NCBI GenBank assembly: GCA_951812995.1 | Contig: CATOTD010000006.1 | Coordinates: 124,001-188,000, forward strand | Source: an uncultured Gammaproteobacteria bacterium | GTDB taxonomy: Bacteria; Pseudomonadota; Gammaproteobacteria; Eutrophobiales; Eutrophobiaceae | Direction of reading: 5' to 3' | Length of the DNA stretch: 64,000 nucleotides | Shown here: positions 7,740-15,918 of the stretch, piece after piece | Layout: every line of letters begins with the position of its first letter | Numbering within the stretch: the stretch's first letter is position 1 | The notes under the pieces: model-generated | The model's input: only the letters and a program-made list of their open reading frames with translations | What the model was told of the DNA's origin: nothing | The model's database searches: none | Program-made: the position numbers and the translations under genes

Positions 7740-9111
7740 GAGTTATCGTCAAAAATAGTGTCTGACAATTTGATCATGCGGCTACCTTGTCGTCCTCAGT
7801 TACCTCGATTCCATCTTTAAGCTTCACGCCTTTAATCACCTTTGCCAGGTGTCTGAAGCCTCTCAATTTGCGCCAGGAATCTTCTGCGCATAATCCCATC
7901 TTGTAGACCATAGTCAGCATCGTAATCGGCGTGACACAACCTTTGGCCTGGCGTGTTCTATGCCGGATTGTCGCAAAGCTCGACGGGGTGACATTCGTTG
8001 TCCTGATGTGGCTCCAGTGCTCTGCTGGAAAGTCATAAAATGCCAGCAACGCATCACGGTCTTTCGATAAGCATGCCACTGCCTTGGGACACTTTGCGCC
8101 GAAACGTTCCTCAAAGTCATCGAACACCTGCTCTGCGTCAACGCGGCCCTCTGCCATCCAGACCCTGCTTTGCTTTCTCCTGAACAGACTTCGGCAGATA
8201 GTTCAGCACATTGCCGGTCTTGTGCATCCAGCAACGTTGCACATCAGTCTCTGGATACACTGCCTCAAGGGCTGCCCAGAAACCCAAAGCACCATCGCCA
8301 ATGGCCAGCTTTGGGGCTACCCCAAGCCTCTTTGTTGCAACGACAACAACACTGCTCGCCAGCGCTGTTTCGATTCCCTGACACCCTCTTCAATCGACAT
8401 AAAATGCTTCTGACCGCGACTGTTCACACCGATGATGACCAGGCAACACAATCGACCATCGTCACCTCGAAGACCACTGTAGATGCCATCAGTCCAGATA
8501 TAGACCCATTCATCAGACACGGAACGTGTACACCATTGCTTGTATGTAGCTTCCCATTGCCGTTTCAAACGACCCACGACATTGGCCGACAGCCCTTTAG
8601 CCTCCAATCCGACAATCGCTTCCAGTGCACTTTGCATCTGACCACTCGAAACACCTTTCAAATAAAGCCAGGGAATCGCCGCATCCAGGGTCGCTGTGCG
8701 CAGGATGTAGGGCGGTACAAGCAAAGATTGAAAGCTCTCTGGCGTACCTTCACGGCGACAAATCTTCGGCACCTCAACGCTGACCTTGCCAACCCCTGTA
8801 ATCACCTCTCGTTCGGGATGATGGCCACTGCGGACAACGCGCTGGCATCTGTCAGTCGTTTTTTGACCATCATACTTTGTCATCAACTCATCTGGCTCTG
8901 CCTGGACCGCTTCGGTGATTAACTGCCTCGCACCCGATTTGATTAGTTCTGTCAGTGGATCAATGCCCTCTGGTGTACCCAGATCAATCACAGTATTGTT
9001 TGTCATGTGTGGCGTACTCCTCTTGCTACTTTCGATTGCTAGACAAAACCGATTTCAGCAAGGCACGCCGCATACTTCAACCTCTTCAGACACCAGATTC
9101 GGTTATAACTC
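7740..9111 (-). mobile_element. IS256-family element type A, full-length but inactivated
   Basis: Both ends are visible. GAGTTATCG...GTGTCTGA (7740 onward) and the inverse of GAGTTATAACC...GTGTCTGA (ending 9111) share GAGTTAT and GTGTCTGA with a divergent 11-bp centre. Length is about 1.37 kb. The flanking bases (CCGGCTCT on the left, TTTAGTGC on the right) do not form a target duplication, which suggests rearrangement or age. Confidence 0.88.
7774..9006 (-). pseudogene. IS256-family transposase (type A), two frameshifts
   Basis: Starts at ATG 9006 (MTNNTVIDLGTPEGIDPLTE), about 410 codons if repaired. Residues 1-229 are intact through VYIWTDGIYSGLRGDDGRLC (catalytic Asp) and end at LSLQQRGLG, where one G is missing (TTGGGGTAG for LGVAPK, about 8317). 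The middle segment (LAIGDGALGFWAALEAVYPE, then WMHKTGNVLNYLPKS) reads in another frame. A second shift near 8160 restores the first frame for MAEGRVDAEQVFDDFEERFG, EHWSHIRTTN and FATIRHRTRQAKGC. After TTN the usual N-P-I-E-S with the catalytic Glu reads N-V-T-P-S-S, so even a repaired protein would probably lack its third acidic residue. Confidence 0.9.
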
Positions 9112-9130
9112 TTTAGTGCAAAGGTCTCAG
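9109..9130 (+). repeat. 22-bp direct repeat (partner at 988-1009)
   Basis: The bases from CTCTTTAGTGCAAAGG to the following TCTCAG are identical at 988-1009 and 9109-9130, in the same orientation. The copies bracket the IS-rich block. The first three bases of the right copy are the end of the type A element. The reverse complement begins CTGAGACCTTTGCAC, which looks like an IS terminal repeat, so both may be solo ends of a deleted element. Confidence 0.7.
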
Positions 9131-9252
9131 CGTACCACTATCGATACTGATCCGCACTTTTTTGTGTAACATTGTTTGTAGATAGTCGTGTAAATATGCC
9201 ATTTTTGGCTGGCTTACCCCCGTATTTGCATCGTGAATTGTTTTTATAACAG

Positions 9253-9633
9253 CTAATACGAATTAGGGGGTTCTGGATAGAAAAGAATGACGGCAATAAT
9301 CAGCGATACAACAAAAATAATACTAGCTATCGTGAATACTAAAGTTGGTTTTTTAATAAGTAGCGATTTTATCAGGTTAGTCGTATTTCTGCTTTCAGAA
9401 GCGTGTTTCTTATCGCTTACATTCAATCCTGCTCTGTCTTTTTTGACATTCTCAGTAGTTTCATCTTCATCAGAGGGTGCTACTAGCGGTGGCGGGTAAT
9501 CAGCATCGACAGTAACAATTTCGCCCGCTATTATTGCGTTTATAAGTTCGGCACGTAATCTGCGATAATTGTCTTTATCGATAATACCTTTAGCATATTC
9601 CCTTGCCAGCTCACGCAATGTTTGATGACTCAT
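9253..9633 (-). CDS. Small tail-anchored-type membrane protein, last gene of the signalling operon
   Basis: 126 residues. The N-terminal ~35 residues (LRELAREYAKGIIDKDNYRR LRAELI) form a short helical, SHOCT-like motif (G-I-I-D-K-x-x-Y-x-x-L). A charged, Pro/Asp-rich linker follows, then one C-terminal transmembrane helix (about residues 98-118, TLVFTIASIIFVVSLIIAVI) and a short tail, PEPPNSY. No signal peptide is seen, so the N-terminal domain should face the cytoplasm. The N-terminus of the large kinase just upstream has a similar motif (QKNLGDKQYAQLKRQI), hinting that the two proteins use the same interaction module. The gap to the kinase stop is only 26 nt. Function is unknown; a partner or adaptor of the kinase is an inference. 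Confidence 0.75.
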   Translation of the reverse strand: MSHQTLRELAREYAKGIIDKDNYRRLRAELINAIIAGEIVTVDADYPPPLVAPSDEDETTENVKKDRAGLNVSDKKHASESRNTTNLIKSLLIKKPTLVFTIASIIFVVSLIIAVILFYPEPPNSY

Positions 9634-9659
9634 ATCATATTAGCCGCTTATTTTAATCA

Positions 9660-12600
9660 TCAACCAACATCATCCCGGATCAGGCGAAACCCGGTCGTGT
9701 CATCAGCATTACCATCATGAGTGCGTTCGAGTGTGATTTCACATTTAGCATGTGCATCGGTATATGCGCCACCGCGCACGATTGTGGCGTTTCCATCAAT
9801 CACCCATTCCTGCACGTTACCAACATAGTTTTTTAAGCCCCAGCCATTAGAGTTACCCGATTTAACGCTGACGGTTCCCGTGCCCTTAATCAGTTTTCCA
9901 CTCACTGATACACGGCAGTTAAAATCTTTTTTAGGTTGCTGTCCATTTGCGCTGGCGGCATATTCCCATTCATTCTTGGTTGGGATTCGATATGTTTTTC
10001 CTGTTCGTTCAGATAACCACGCTGCGTAATCTTGTGCTTGCTGCAAGGTAATGCCTGTCATGGGTTCATTCCTTCTTGCCTTATCCGTAATCGGTTTACA
10101 TGTGCGGCTGATGATGCAGTACTTACTCCAGTCGCTAACTGAAATTTCATATTTGGCAATCGCAAAAGGTTTTTCAATACCTTCACCATTGGGCACAACG
10201 ACCATTAACGGACCGCGTGTAGATGGATGGATCATATCAAAACAAATCGCCTTTGAGCGCCTACCATAGCTGGCAAGACGACGAGTGCATTCAGATTCAC
10301 TTGCAATCGGTTTCCATGGCGCAACTTCAGCGACTGTACCCCCCCCCGTATTTGTTCTGGCAAAGCTTTCTGCGGTCAGCTCTTTTTCAGCACGCCTGAT
10401 TCTTGGTTTAGTAACCGGTTTGTATTTTGCTATTAATTGATCCAACTCGGTTTCTGCCGCACTGTAATCAGGGTTATCTGTCCAGAGGCTTTGTGCGCGT
10501 GCCAAGAGATTTTTTGTCGATCTTAATTTTTGATAATCCTCGCCCGCTGCTGTTTTGTCAGAAAGATAAAGTTCATAAACACTATTGGCTTCTTTGATTT
10601 TTTCTTCAAGTGTTTTTGAGAAAGCGATGAAATCAGGATGGACTTTAAATTGATTCGAGGCCGCCTGCTGTAATTGTTGTGCCTGCGTGAGCCTGCCCGC
10701 CAGGATAGATGCATTGGCCGCAGCCACGCCATCCCATGGTTTTAGTTGTAACTGATTCTTCAAATTGGCTAACACGGCATTGGCAGGGAACAATCCGGCG
10801 GCACTTTGCGCAAGTGCGGCCGCGGCATCTTCATTGGATGTGCGTAACGCTTCAATGCGTTTAGCTAATATGTCCGCTGATGCTTTGCTAAACTCGGCAT
10901 AACGAGTCGAATCTGCGTTTTCAATCTGGCTTACCTTCAACCGGACATCAATCGGGAAGGAGCTTGCCGTTTTAAATAATGCCATCAGTTCTATAATATT
11001 TGCTTCAGATTGGTATTCAGTTTTTAATTTTTCCAATAAATCATCATTCCTTTTAACTTCGAGTCCTTTTGTTACAAGTGCATAAGCGGCAGCATAGTCT
11101 TTGGTGTCAGCAGTTTTTTGTGCAAGTCTGGCATAGCTGTTTGCTAGCATCTGTGTTGCTTCAAACATAATATAGTTGTCAGTTTCAGGTATATCAGCCT
11201 GTAACTGCTCAAACAGTTTTTCTGCTTCAGTAATATTGTTTGCATCGGTAAATGTTTTGAAGTCACTCTTGTTAGCAGCAACGCGTGCCTTACGATCAGA
11301 TTCTTTGCGGGCATTGATGACTGTGTTTCGTGCCTCGATCAATGCTTGTAAGCCAGGTGCAAATTGATCAGCAGTATCGATATAAGCATCAGCAGCATCA
11401 AAACGTTCGGCCTGTAAGGTTTCATTAACCTTTGTGATATAAAGTTCAGCGAGCTGATTTCGAAATTGCTGTAGATTGTTGCTAATACTAGTATCTTCTT
11501 TTACTAAACTCGCTAATTCCTGAGTAGCTCTTAACACATTTTTTTCCCACTGCGGGTCACCCACTTGTGCATCGGCCAATTCAGTTTTAATCGTATTGGT
11601 ATCGGTGTTTGCCAGATTGGTAATCGCTTGTTGCCTCGCATCACCCTGAAGGTGCGCGAGCTTAACTTGAGTTAACTGCTGGTTTAGTTGTAGTCCATTC
11701 ATCAGATCGCTAAAGTCAGCGGCAAGTTTCTCTGCATCTGCACGGGTGCCACTTTTTAAGATGGCCTCCAATTCAGTTTGAATAATAGGCTTAAATGCTT
11801 CTGCCAAAGTAGCAATGATAGTACTGTTAGGTTTCAAATTCGCCAGTTCAACAATCGTAGTTTGTTGCTGTTCAAAACGGGTGAGCGACGTTAATTGTTC
11901 TTGTACAGTGCTTAATTCAGATTCTAATTGAGCCACTTTCTGTGCCCGCTCAATTCTGGTTTTCAAATCCACTAATCTAGGATCATCCTTTGCGATTGCC
12001 AAACCTGATGTGATCAGTGATAAGGCCGTTTCAAACTCTTTTGCTTCAAACTTGCTGAGGGCAAGTAAGCGATAAGCGTTACTTGGTCTTGGGTCTGCAA
12101 GCAAGGAATGTTTAGGGTCAATTCTTCTAATGGTGTCCAGAATATTTTTGGTGTTATCAATCAATTCAGGTTCTTTTAACGCGGCAATGTATTGCGTATT
12201 TAGATCGCTGATAATTTGCTTTTTGTTATCCGAGAACAGTGTGGTTTGTTTCTGTAAATAGATTGAGCCAGGATAAAAGCGGCTAATTTCTTTTAATGTT
12301 GCTTCGGCGGCAGGGAAGTCATACATGTTTCCACTGATGTCAGTTAAGTGCGCGACTTGGGCACTAAAATAATTTTGAATAGCGTCTTTTGCTCTTTTAT
12401 CGCCAGTCACAATTGCTTGGTCTGCTTTCTCCAGCAGTAAAACCTCATCAAGACTGGTCACGATATCTTGCGTACTGATATTCTCTGTCGATATTTCAAC
12501 AATCATACCTTCGAGTTTTTTCTGGTGCAGATAATCGCGCGCCGGGACAATAAGCATCATACCAATCACAAGCAAGATGCCAGCTGCAATAACAAATGGG

Positions 12601-14177
12601 TTCTTATGCCAGGTGGCCTTGCCTTCTAGCTCATCGAGAAAATGCGCAACAGTTGGACTACGATCCTCACGCCTAAAGGCCACCGCACGCCTTAAGGCAC
12701 GGTTTTGTTTCTTGTTTAGCTTCTTTATATAGGGCGGCACAAGATTGTTTTCTTTGGCCTTGTTAGCAGGTAGTTTATTGAATGGGTGTTTTGTAGTTAA
12801 TAATTCATAGCACGTACAACCCAATGCGTAGGTGTCGTCGCGTGTATCGGGTTCTTCGCCTTCTAACATTTCAAGGCTGGCATAGGCTGGTGTTAAAGCA
12901 CCTAGTTTGCCTGGATCAAAGAGTGTTTTCTCTGCTTCACCTGTAACTGGATTTTTAACGGCCCGCGCGATACCAAAATCCAGTGTTTTAACAATGCCAT
13001 CATTACATACGAAAGCATTGCCTGGCTTAAAATCAGAATGCACCAATCGACGTTCATGGGCATAAATTAAACCCGCACCAAGCTGCTTTATGATGGCATA
13101 GGCATCATTAAATTCCAGCCCGCCCAAGGGACGCACTTTCTTTTTTAGATAGTCCTTTAACTCCATGCCTTCCATCAATTCCATCGTGATGTAGACGGGT
13201 GTGTTAGAGCCGCCAACACGATCAAAATCGTAAATAGTTGCGATATTCGGATGGGCTAGTTTTTGTTGCCGACTGGACTCTCGTTGCAGTGAAATGAATG
13301 CCTCTGGATGATCCTTAAAGTCATCATTTAACAGCTTGATAGCGACATAAGGTTTTTTGTCTTTTGCTTCAAATTTAAGCAGATCAAGTGCCTTGTAGAC
13401 TTTACCCATGCCACCGATGCCCAGTACTTTTTCAAGCTTAAAGCGTTGTTTAATGATAGAGCCTTCACCATAGCCACCTGATAAATCGCCAACTGGGATA
13501 GACGGATCATTCCATTCTGTGCCAGTCGGACCGGTAGCAGCAGTGATTGATGGTGTTGCTGTATCGGTATTGGTTATCGGCGCACTGATATCAATGAAAT
13601 CGGAGCTATCACTTGTCTTATCTGCTGGTTTTTCACCTTCACGCATGACGATGGTTGAGTCTGATGAAGTCGGATCCGATGGAGCGGGTCCAGCTACGTT
13701 GCTTACAATAGTTGAATCGTTTGCCTCATCTGCTGGTTTTTCACCTTCACGCATGACGATGGTTGAGTCTGATGAAGTCGGATCCGATGAGGCGGGTCCA
13801 GCTACGTTGCTTACAATAGTTGAATCGGAGGCAAGGACGGTAGCGTCGTCAGGCTTAGTTGAATCGGAGGCAAGGACGGTAGCGTCGTCAGGCTTAGTTG
13901 AATCGGAGGCAAAGACGGTAGCGTCAGGTTTATCAGGGTCGGTAACATCTTCAGTTGCAGATGCGTGGCTACGTCTGAATTCATTAATTTGACGTTTTAA
14001 TTGTGCGTATTGTTTATCGCCGAGATTTTTCTGATCATACATCTCATCAAGCTGAGTGAGCATCCTAGTGGCTAACTTGGGCGACTTCTCAAGCAATGCC
14101 GTCAATTGACTAGATAGCACTTCAATTTCCAATTCGCCTTTAGCCAGTGCTCCAAGCGCGGTTTTAAAATTGGCCAA
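9660..14177 (-). CDS. Giant transmembrane Ser/Thr protein kinase with C-terminal FGE/sulfatase-modifying-like domain
   Basis: About 1,505 residues. In order: a helical N-terminus; tandem repeats at about 82-185; a Hanks-type kinase at about 240-500 with glycine loop GIGGMGKVY, VAIKLL lysine, catalytic loop VHSDFKPGN, DFGIA and the D-D-x-Y-A-L-G-C region; one transmembrane helix (about 522-545, NPFVIAAGILLVIGMMLIV); a long helical, TPR/coiled-coil-like region to about 1320; and an FGE-sulfatase domain (about 1321-1505: IAKYEISVSDW, YRIPTKNEWEYAASA, NVQEWV, VRGGAY, GFRLIRD). The kinase should be cytoplasmic and the helical and FGE parts periplasmic. I prefer TTG 14177 because GAGGGG lies 7 nt upstream; TTG 14192 is the longer alternative. 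The catalytic loop reads HSD rather than HRD, so activation-loop control may differ. The FGE fold in kinases is usually a binding module, not a proven sulfatase activator. Confidence 0.93.
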   Translation of the reverse strand: MANFKTALGALAKGELEIEVLSSQLTALLEKSPKLATRMLTQLDEMYDQKNLGDKQYAQLKRQINEFRRSHASATEDVTDPDKPDATVFASDSTKPDDATVLASDSTKPDDATVLASDSTIVSNVAGPASSDPTSSDSTIVMREGEKPADEANDSTIVSNVAGPAPSDPTSSDSTIVMREGEKPADKTSDSSDFIDISAPITNTDTATPSITAATGPTGTEWNDPSIPVGDLSGGYGEGSIIKQRFKLEKVLGIGGMGKVYKALDLLKFEAKDKKPYVAIKLLNDDFKDHPEAFISLQRESSRQQKLAHPNIATIYDFDRVGGSNTPVYITMELMEGMELKDYLKKKVRPLGGLEFNDAYAIIKQLGAGLIYAHERRLVHSDFKPGNAFVCNDGIVKTLDFGIARAVKNPVTGEAEKTLFDPGKLGALTPAYASLEMLEGEEPDTRDDTYALGCTCYELLTTKHPFNKLPANKAKENNLVPPYIKKLNKKQNRALRRAVAFRREDRSPTVAHFLDELEGKATWHKNPFVIAAGILLVIGMMLIVPARDYLHQKKLEGMIVEISTENISTQDIVTSLDEVLLLEKADQAIVTGDKRAKDAIQNYFSAQVAHLTDISGNMYDFPAAEATLKEISRFYPGSIYLQKQTTLFSDNKKQIISDLNTQYIAALKEPELIDNTKNILDTIRRIDPKHSLLADPRPSNAYRLLALSKFEAKEFETALSLITSGLAIAKDDPRLVDLKTRIERAQKVAQLESELSTVQEQLTSLTRFEQQQTTIVELANLKPNSTIIATLAEAFKPIIQTELEAILKSGTRADAEKLAADFSDLMNGLQLNQQLTQVKLAHLQGDARQQAITNLANTDTNTIKTELADAQVGDPQWEKNVLRATQELASLVKEDTSISNNLQQFRNQLAELYITKVNETLQAERFDAADAYIDTADQFAPGLQALIEARNTVINARKESDRKARVAANKSDFKTFTDANNITEAEKLFEQLQADIPETDNYIMFEATQMLANSYARLAQKTADTKDYAAAYALVTKGLEVKRNDDLLEKLKTEYQSEANIIELMALFKTASSFPIDVRLKVSQIENADSTRYAEFSKASADILAKRIEALRTSNEDAAAALAQSAAGLFPANAVLANLKNQLQLKPWDGVAAANASILAGRLTQAQQLQQAASNQFKVHPDFIAFSKTLEEKIKEANSVYELYLSDKTAAGEDYQKLRSTKNLLARAQSLWTDNPDYSAAETELDQLIAKYKPVTKPRIRRAEKELTAESFARTNTGGGTVAEVAPWKPIASESECTRRLASYGRRSKAICFDMIHPSTRGPLMVVVPNGEGIEKPFAIAKYEISVSDWSKYCIISRTCKPITDKARRNEPMTGITLQQAQDYAAWLSERTGKTYRIPTKNEWEYAASANGQQPKKDFNCRVSVSGKLIKGTGTVSVKSGNSNGWGLKNYVGNVQEWVIDGNATIVRGGAYTDAHAKCEITLERTHDGNADDTTGFRLIRDDVG
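13621..13935 (-). repeat. Tandem repeats inside the kinase gene (2 x 108 bp and about 3 x 39 bp)
   Basis: Two 108-bp units (13621 and 13729) encode 36-residue repeats containing DSTIVSNVAGPA and SSDSTIVMREGEKPAD. Three 39-bp units (13819, 13858, 13897) encode 13-residue repeats of the type LASDSTKPDDATV. Both periods are multiples of three. They form an acidic, Ser/Thr-rich linker between the helical N-terminus and the kinase domain. T-K-P-D recurs within it. Confidence 0.9.
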
Positions 14178-14213
14178 TCTATTTCCCCTCAAGCATATAC
14201 ACTAATAAAAAAG

Positions 14214-15029
14214 TCAGTCAATATCGATAACGATAGCCGTTACATTATCACCAGCACCGCGCTCCAATGTCAGTGCGATCATCTCTTTACAAACGGTCTC
14301 TGTAGTACCTTTTAGTAACATTTCATGAAATTCAAAATCTTTTATGTGTTTAGTCAGACCATCGCTACAAAGCAGGTAACGATCGCCTTTTTTCATCTCT
14401 TGAATATCCATATCCAGAAAAAAATTCGGGGTAACACCTACCGCACGTGTGATCACATTTCCATGTGGGTGGACGGCCGCTTCTTCTCTGGTCATGAGTC
14501 CCCATGCTACATATTCTTCAACATGTGAATGGTCAGTCGTCATTTGCCGTAATTCATCATCGCGTAAGCGGTATAAGCGACTATCTCCAACCCAAAAATA
14601 GGCACAATATATATCATACGCAAGCATCATGGCAACCGTGCTGCCAATTATTGCGGTACGCTTGGTTTCTCCATTTTCTTTATCTATTAATCTTGCCTTG
14701 TTGATTAATTTATTATTAATGGTGATAAAAATATCTTCTATAGTATCGATATAGTTGCTAAGAGAAAGTCCTGCGCGGATTTTCTTGAAGGTATTCACAA
14801 TCATCTGACTTGCGACATCACCCGCGTCATGACCACCCATACCATCGGCGACTATCCATATTCCAGCTTCAGGCATTTCCAACATGGAGTCTTCATTATA
14901 CTTGCGGGCATTCCCTACGTCGGTAATGCCATAGGAGCTGTATGAAAACGATTTTGTAAGGTTTTTCTCGTCAGGATAGGGCATAACAATACTATTATTC
15001 ACCCCGATTTCAGGCAGGCTCCAATACAA
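14214..15029 (-). CDS. PP2C-family protein serine/threonine phosphatase
   Basis: 271 residues from the longest start. The metal-dependent PP2C fold is marked by the expected acidic motifs: ARKYNEDS, WIVADGMGGHDAGD, FWVGDSRLYRLR, LLCSDGLTKHI and the C-terminal GAGDNVTAIVIDID. This is the bacterial PrpC/Stp type and is soluble. It should dephosphorylate the kinase encoded 36 nt downstream, or that kinase's targets. The longest start is TTG 15029, overlapping the cyclase gene by 20 nt. GTG 15002, just past the upstream stop, and ATG 14984 are alternatives, and the sequence does not decide between them. Overlap or tight spacing with both neighbours supports translational coupling in one operon. 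Confidence 0.93.
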   Translation of the reverse strand: MYWSLPEIGVNNSIVMPYPDEKNLTKSFSYSSYGITDVGNARKYNEDSMLEMPEAGIWIVADGMGGHDAGDVASQMIVNTFKKIRAGLSLSNYIDTIEDIFITINNKLINKARLIDKENGETKRTAIIGSTVAMMLAYDIYCAYFWVGDSRLYRLRDDELRQMTTDHSHVEEYVAWGLMTREEAAVHPHGNVITRAVGVTPNFFLDMDIQEMKKGDRYLLCSDGLTKHIKDFEFHEMLLKGTTETVCKEMIALTLERGAGDNVTAIVIDID

Positions 15030-15918
15030 AAGAAACGATCTCGGTTGGGTTTTCTATAAAAGATCGGCCGAGGCTGAGCGCACCGCTTGCAGAAATATGC
15101 ATTTCTTCACGTCTTAAAAATGCATCTTCAGTATGATCCATTCTAACATGCGTCCCATTCGTACTTTGGTCAATTATGAAAAATTTAGTACGGCGCATTT
15201 CTATCCGCACATGTTGTCTGGAAGCAAGTTTTTCATTAATGGGTAGATCGCAGGCTTGACTGCGACCCATGATCAATCCAGATCGCTTTTGATTGAGCGT
15301 GATGGTCTTGCCGCCGTAACTCACTTGCAGTGAGGTATCTTGTGCTTTAGGCGGATCCTGTATCATGCTAGTCACCATCCGCGTGACATCTTCTGCTTGC
15401 CAGATGATTTCGAATATCTCTATCGCTTTCTCTTTGCCTTTAATAGGTGCACGGTCAACAAACCGAGTACTGGCACGCATAGTTGGTTCCAACAGATCAA
15501 CAGTGGACTTGGTGGTTATGATTTGACCGCCTTTGGCCTGGGCTGCCATTCTGGCGGCAACATTGACGGCATCGCCAAAGACATCACCATCTTCGAGTAA
15601 TGCCGGCCCATAATGCATGCCCACTCTGATCTTGATTTCAGGTGCGTCCGCATCCCTCATTTCATTGGCATCTTCGAGCGTTTCTTGCATTTCAACGGCT
15701 GCATCCGCCGAATCATTTGCGGTGGAGAAAGTACACATTACTTCATCACCAATGGTTTTTATGACGACCCCATTGTAGGCATGGATAACCTTCGTCAATA
15801 AAACCAGCGTTTTGGCAATAGTGATACGGGCCGTAGCATCCCCGAGCACTTCAAATAAACGGGTACTACCACTTATATCAGCAAACATGATAGCAATATT
15901 AGTTTTTTTCGGTGACAT
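15010..15918 (-). CDS. Class III adenylate/guanylate cyclase with C-terminal FHA domain
   Basis: 302 residues, first gene of the minus-strand operon. The N-terminal class III cyclase domain (about 1-170) has the metal-binding Asp motif IMFADISGSTRLFE, the second Asp in VIKTIGDEVMCTF, and VFGDAVNVAARMA near the dimer interface. The C-terminal FHA domain (about 205-300) has the phosphothreonine-binding signature GRSQACDLPI...SRQHVRIE and DQSTNGTHV. No transmembrane helix is present, so it should be a cytoplasmic enzyme making cAMP or cGMP (substrate not decidable by eye), controlled by binding a phosphothreonine protein. The adjacent kinase is the obvious candidate partner. Start ATG 15918 has a purine-rich AAGAAAG just upstream. 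Confidence 0.93.
   Translation of the reverse strand: MSPKKTNIAIMFADISGSTRLFEVLGDATARITIAKTLVLLTKVIHAYNGVVIKTIGDEVMCTFSTANDSADAAVEMQETLEDANEMRDADAPEIKIRVGMHYGPALLEDGDVFGDAVNVAARMAAQAKGGQIITTKSTVDLLEPTMRASTRFVDRAPIKGKEKAIEIFEIIWQAEDVTRMVTSMIQDPPKAQDTSLQVSYGGKTITLNQKRSGLIMGRSQACDLPINEKLASRQHVRIEMRRTKFFIIDQSTNGTHVRMDHTEDAFLRREEMHISASGALSLGRSFIENPTEIVSFVLEPA

Noticed and set aside
8170-8922. Long plus-strand open frame (250 codons) opposite the type A transposase
   Set aside because: The minus strand clearly encodes an IS256-family transposase; the plus frame is its complement and has no family features.
9660-14177. Calling the C-terminal domain of the kinase an active sulfatase-activating enzyme
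   Set aside because: FGE-like folds occur in many bacterial kinases as binding or sensory modules; no sulfatase gene is nearby and catalytic cysteines are not evident.
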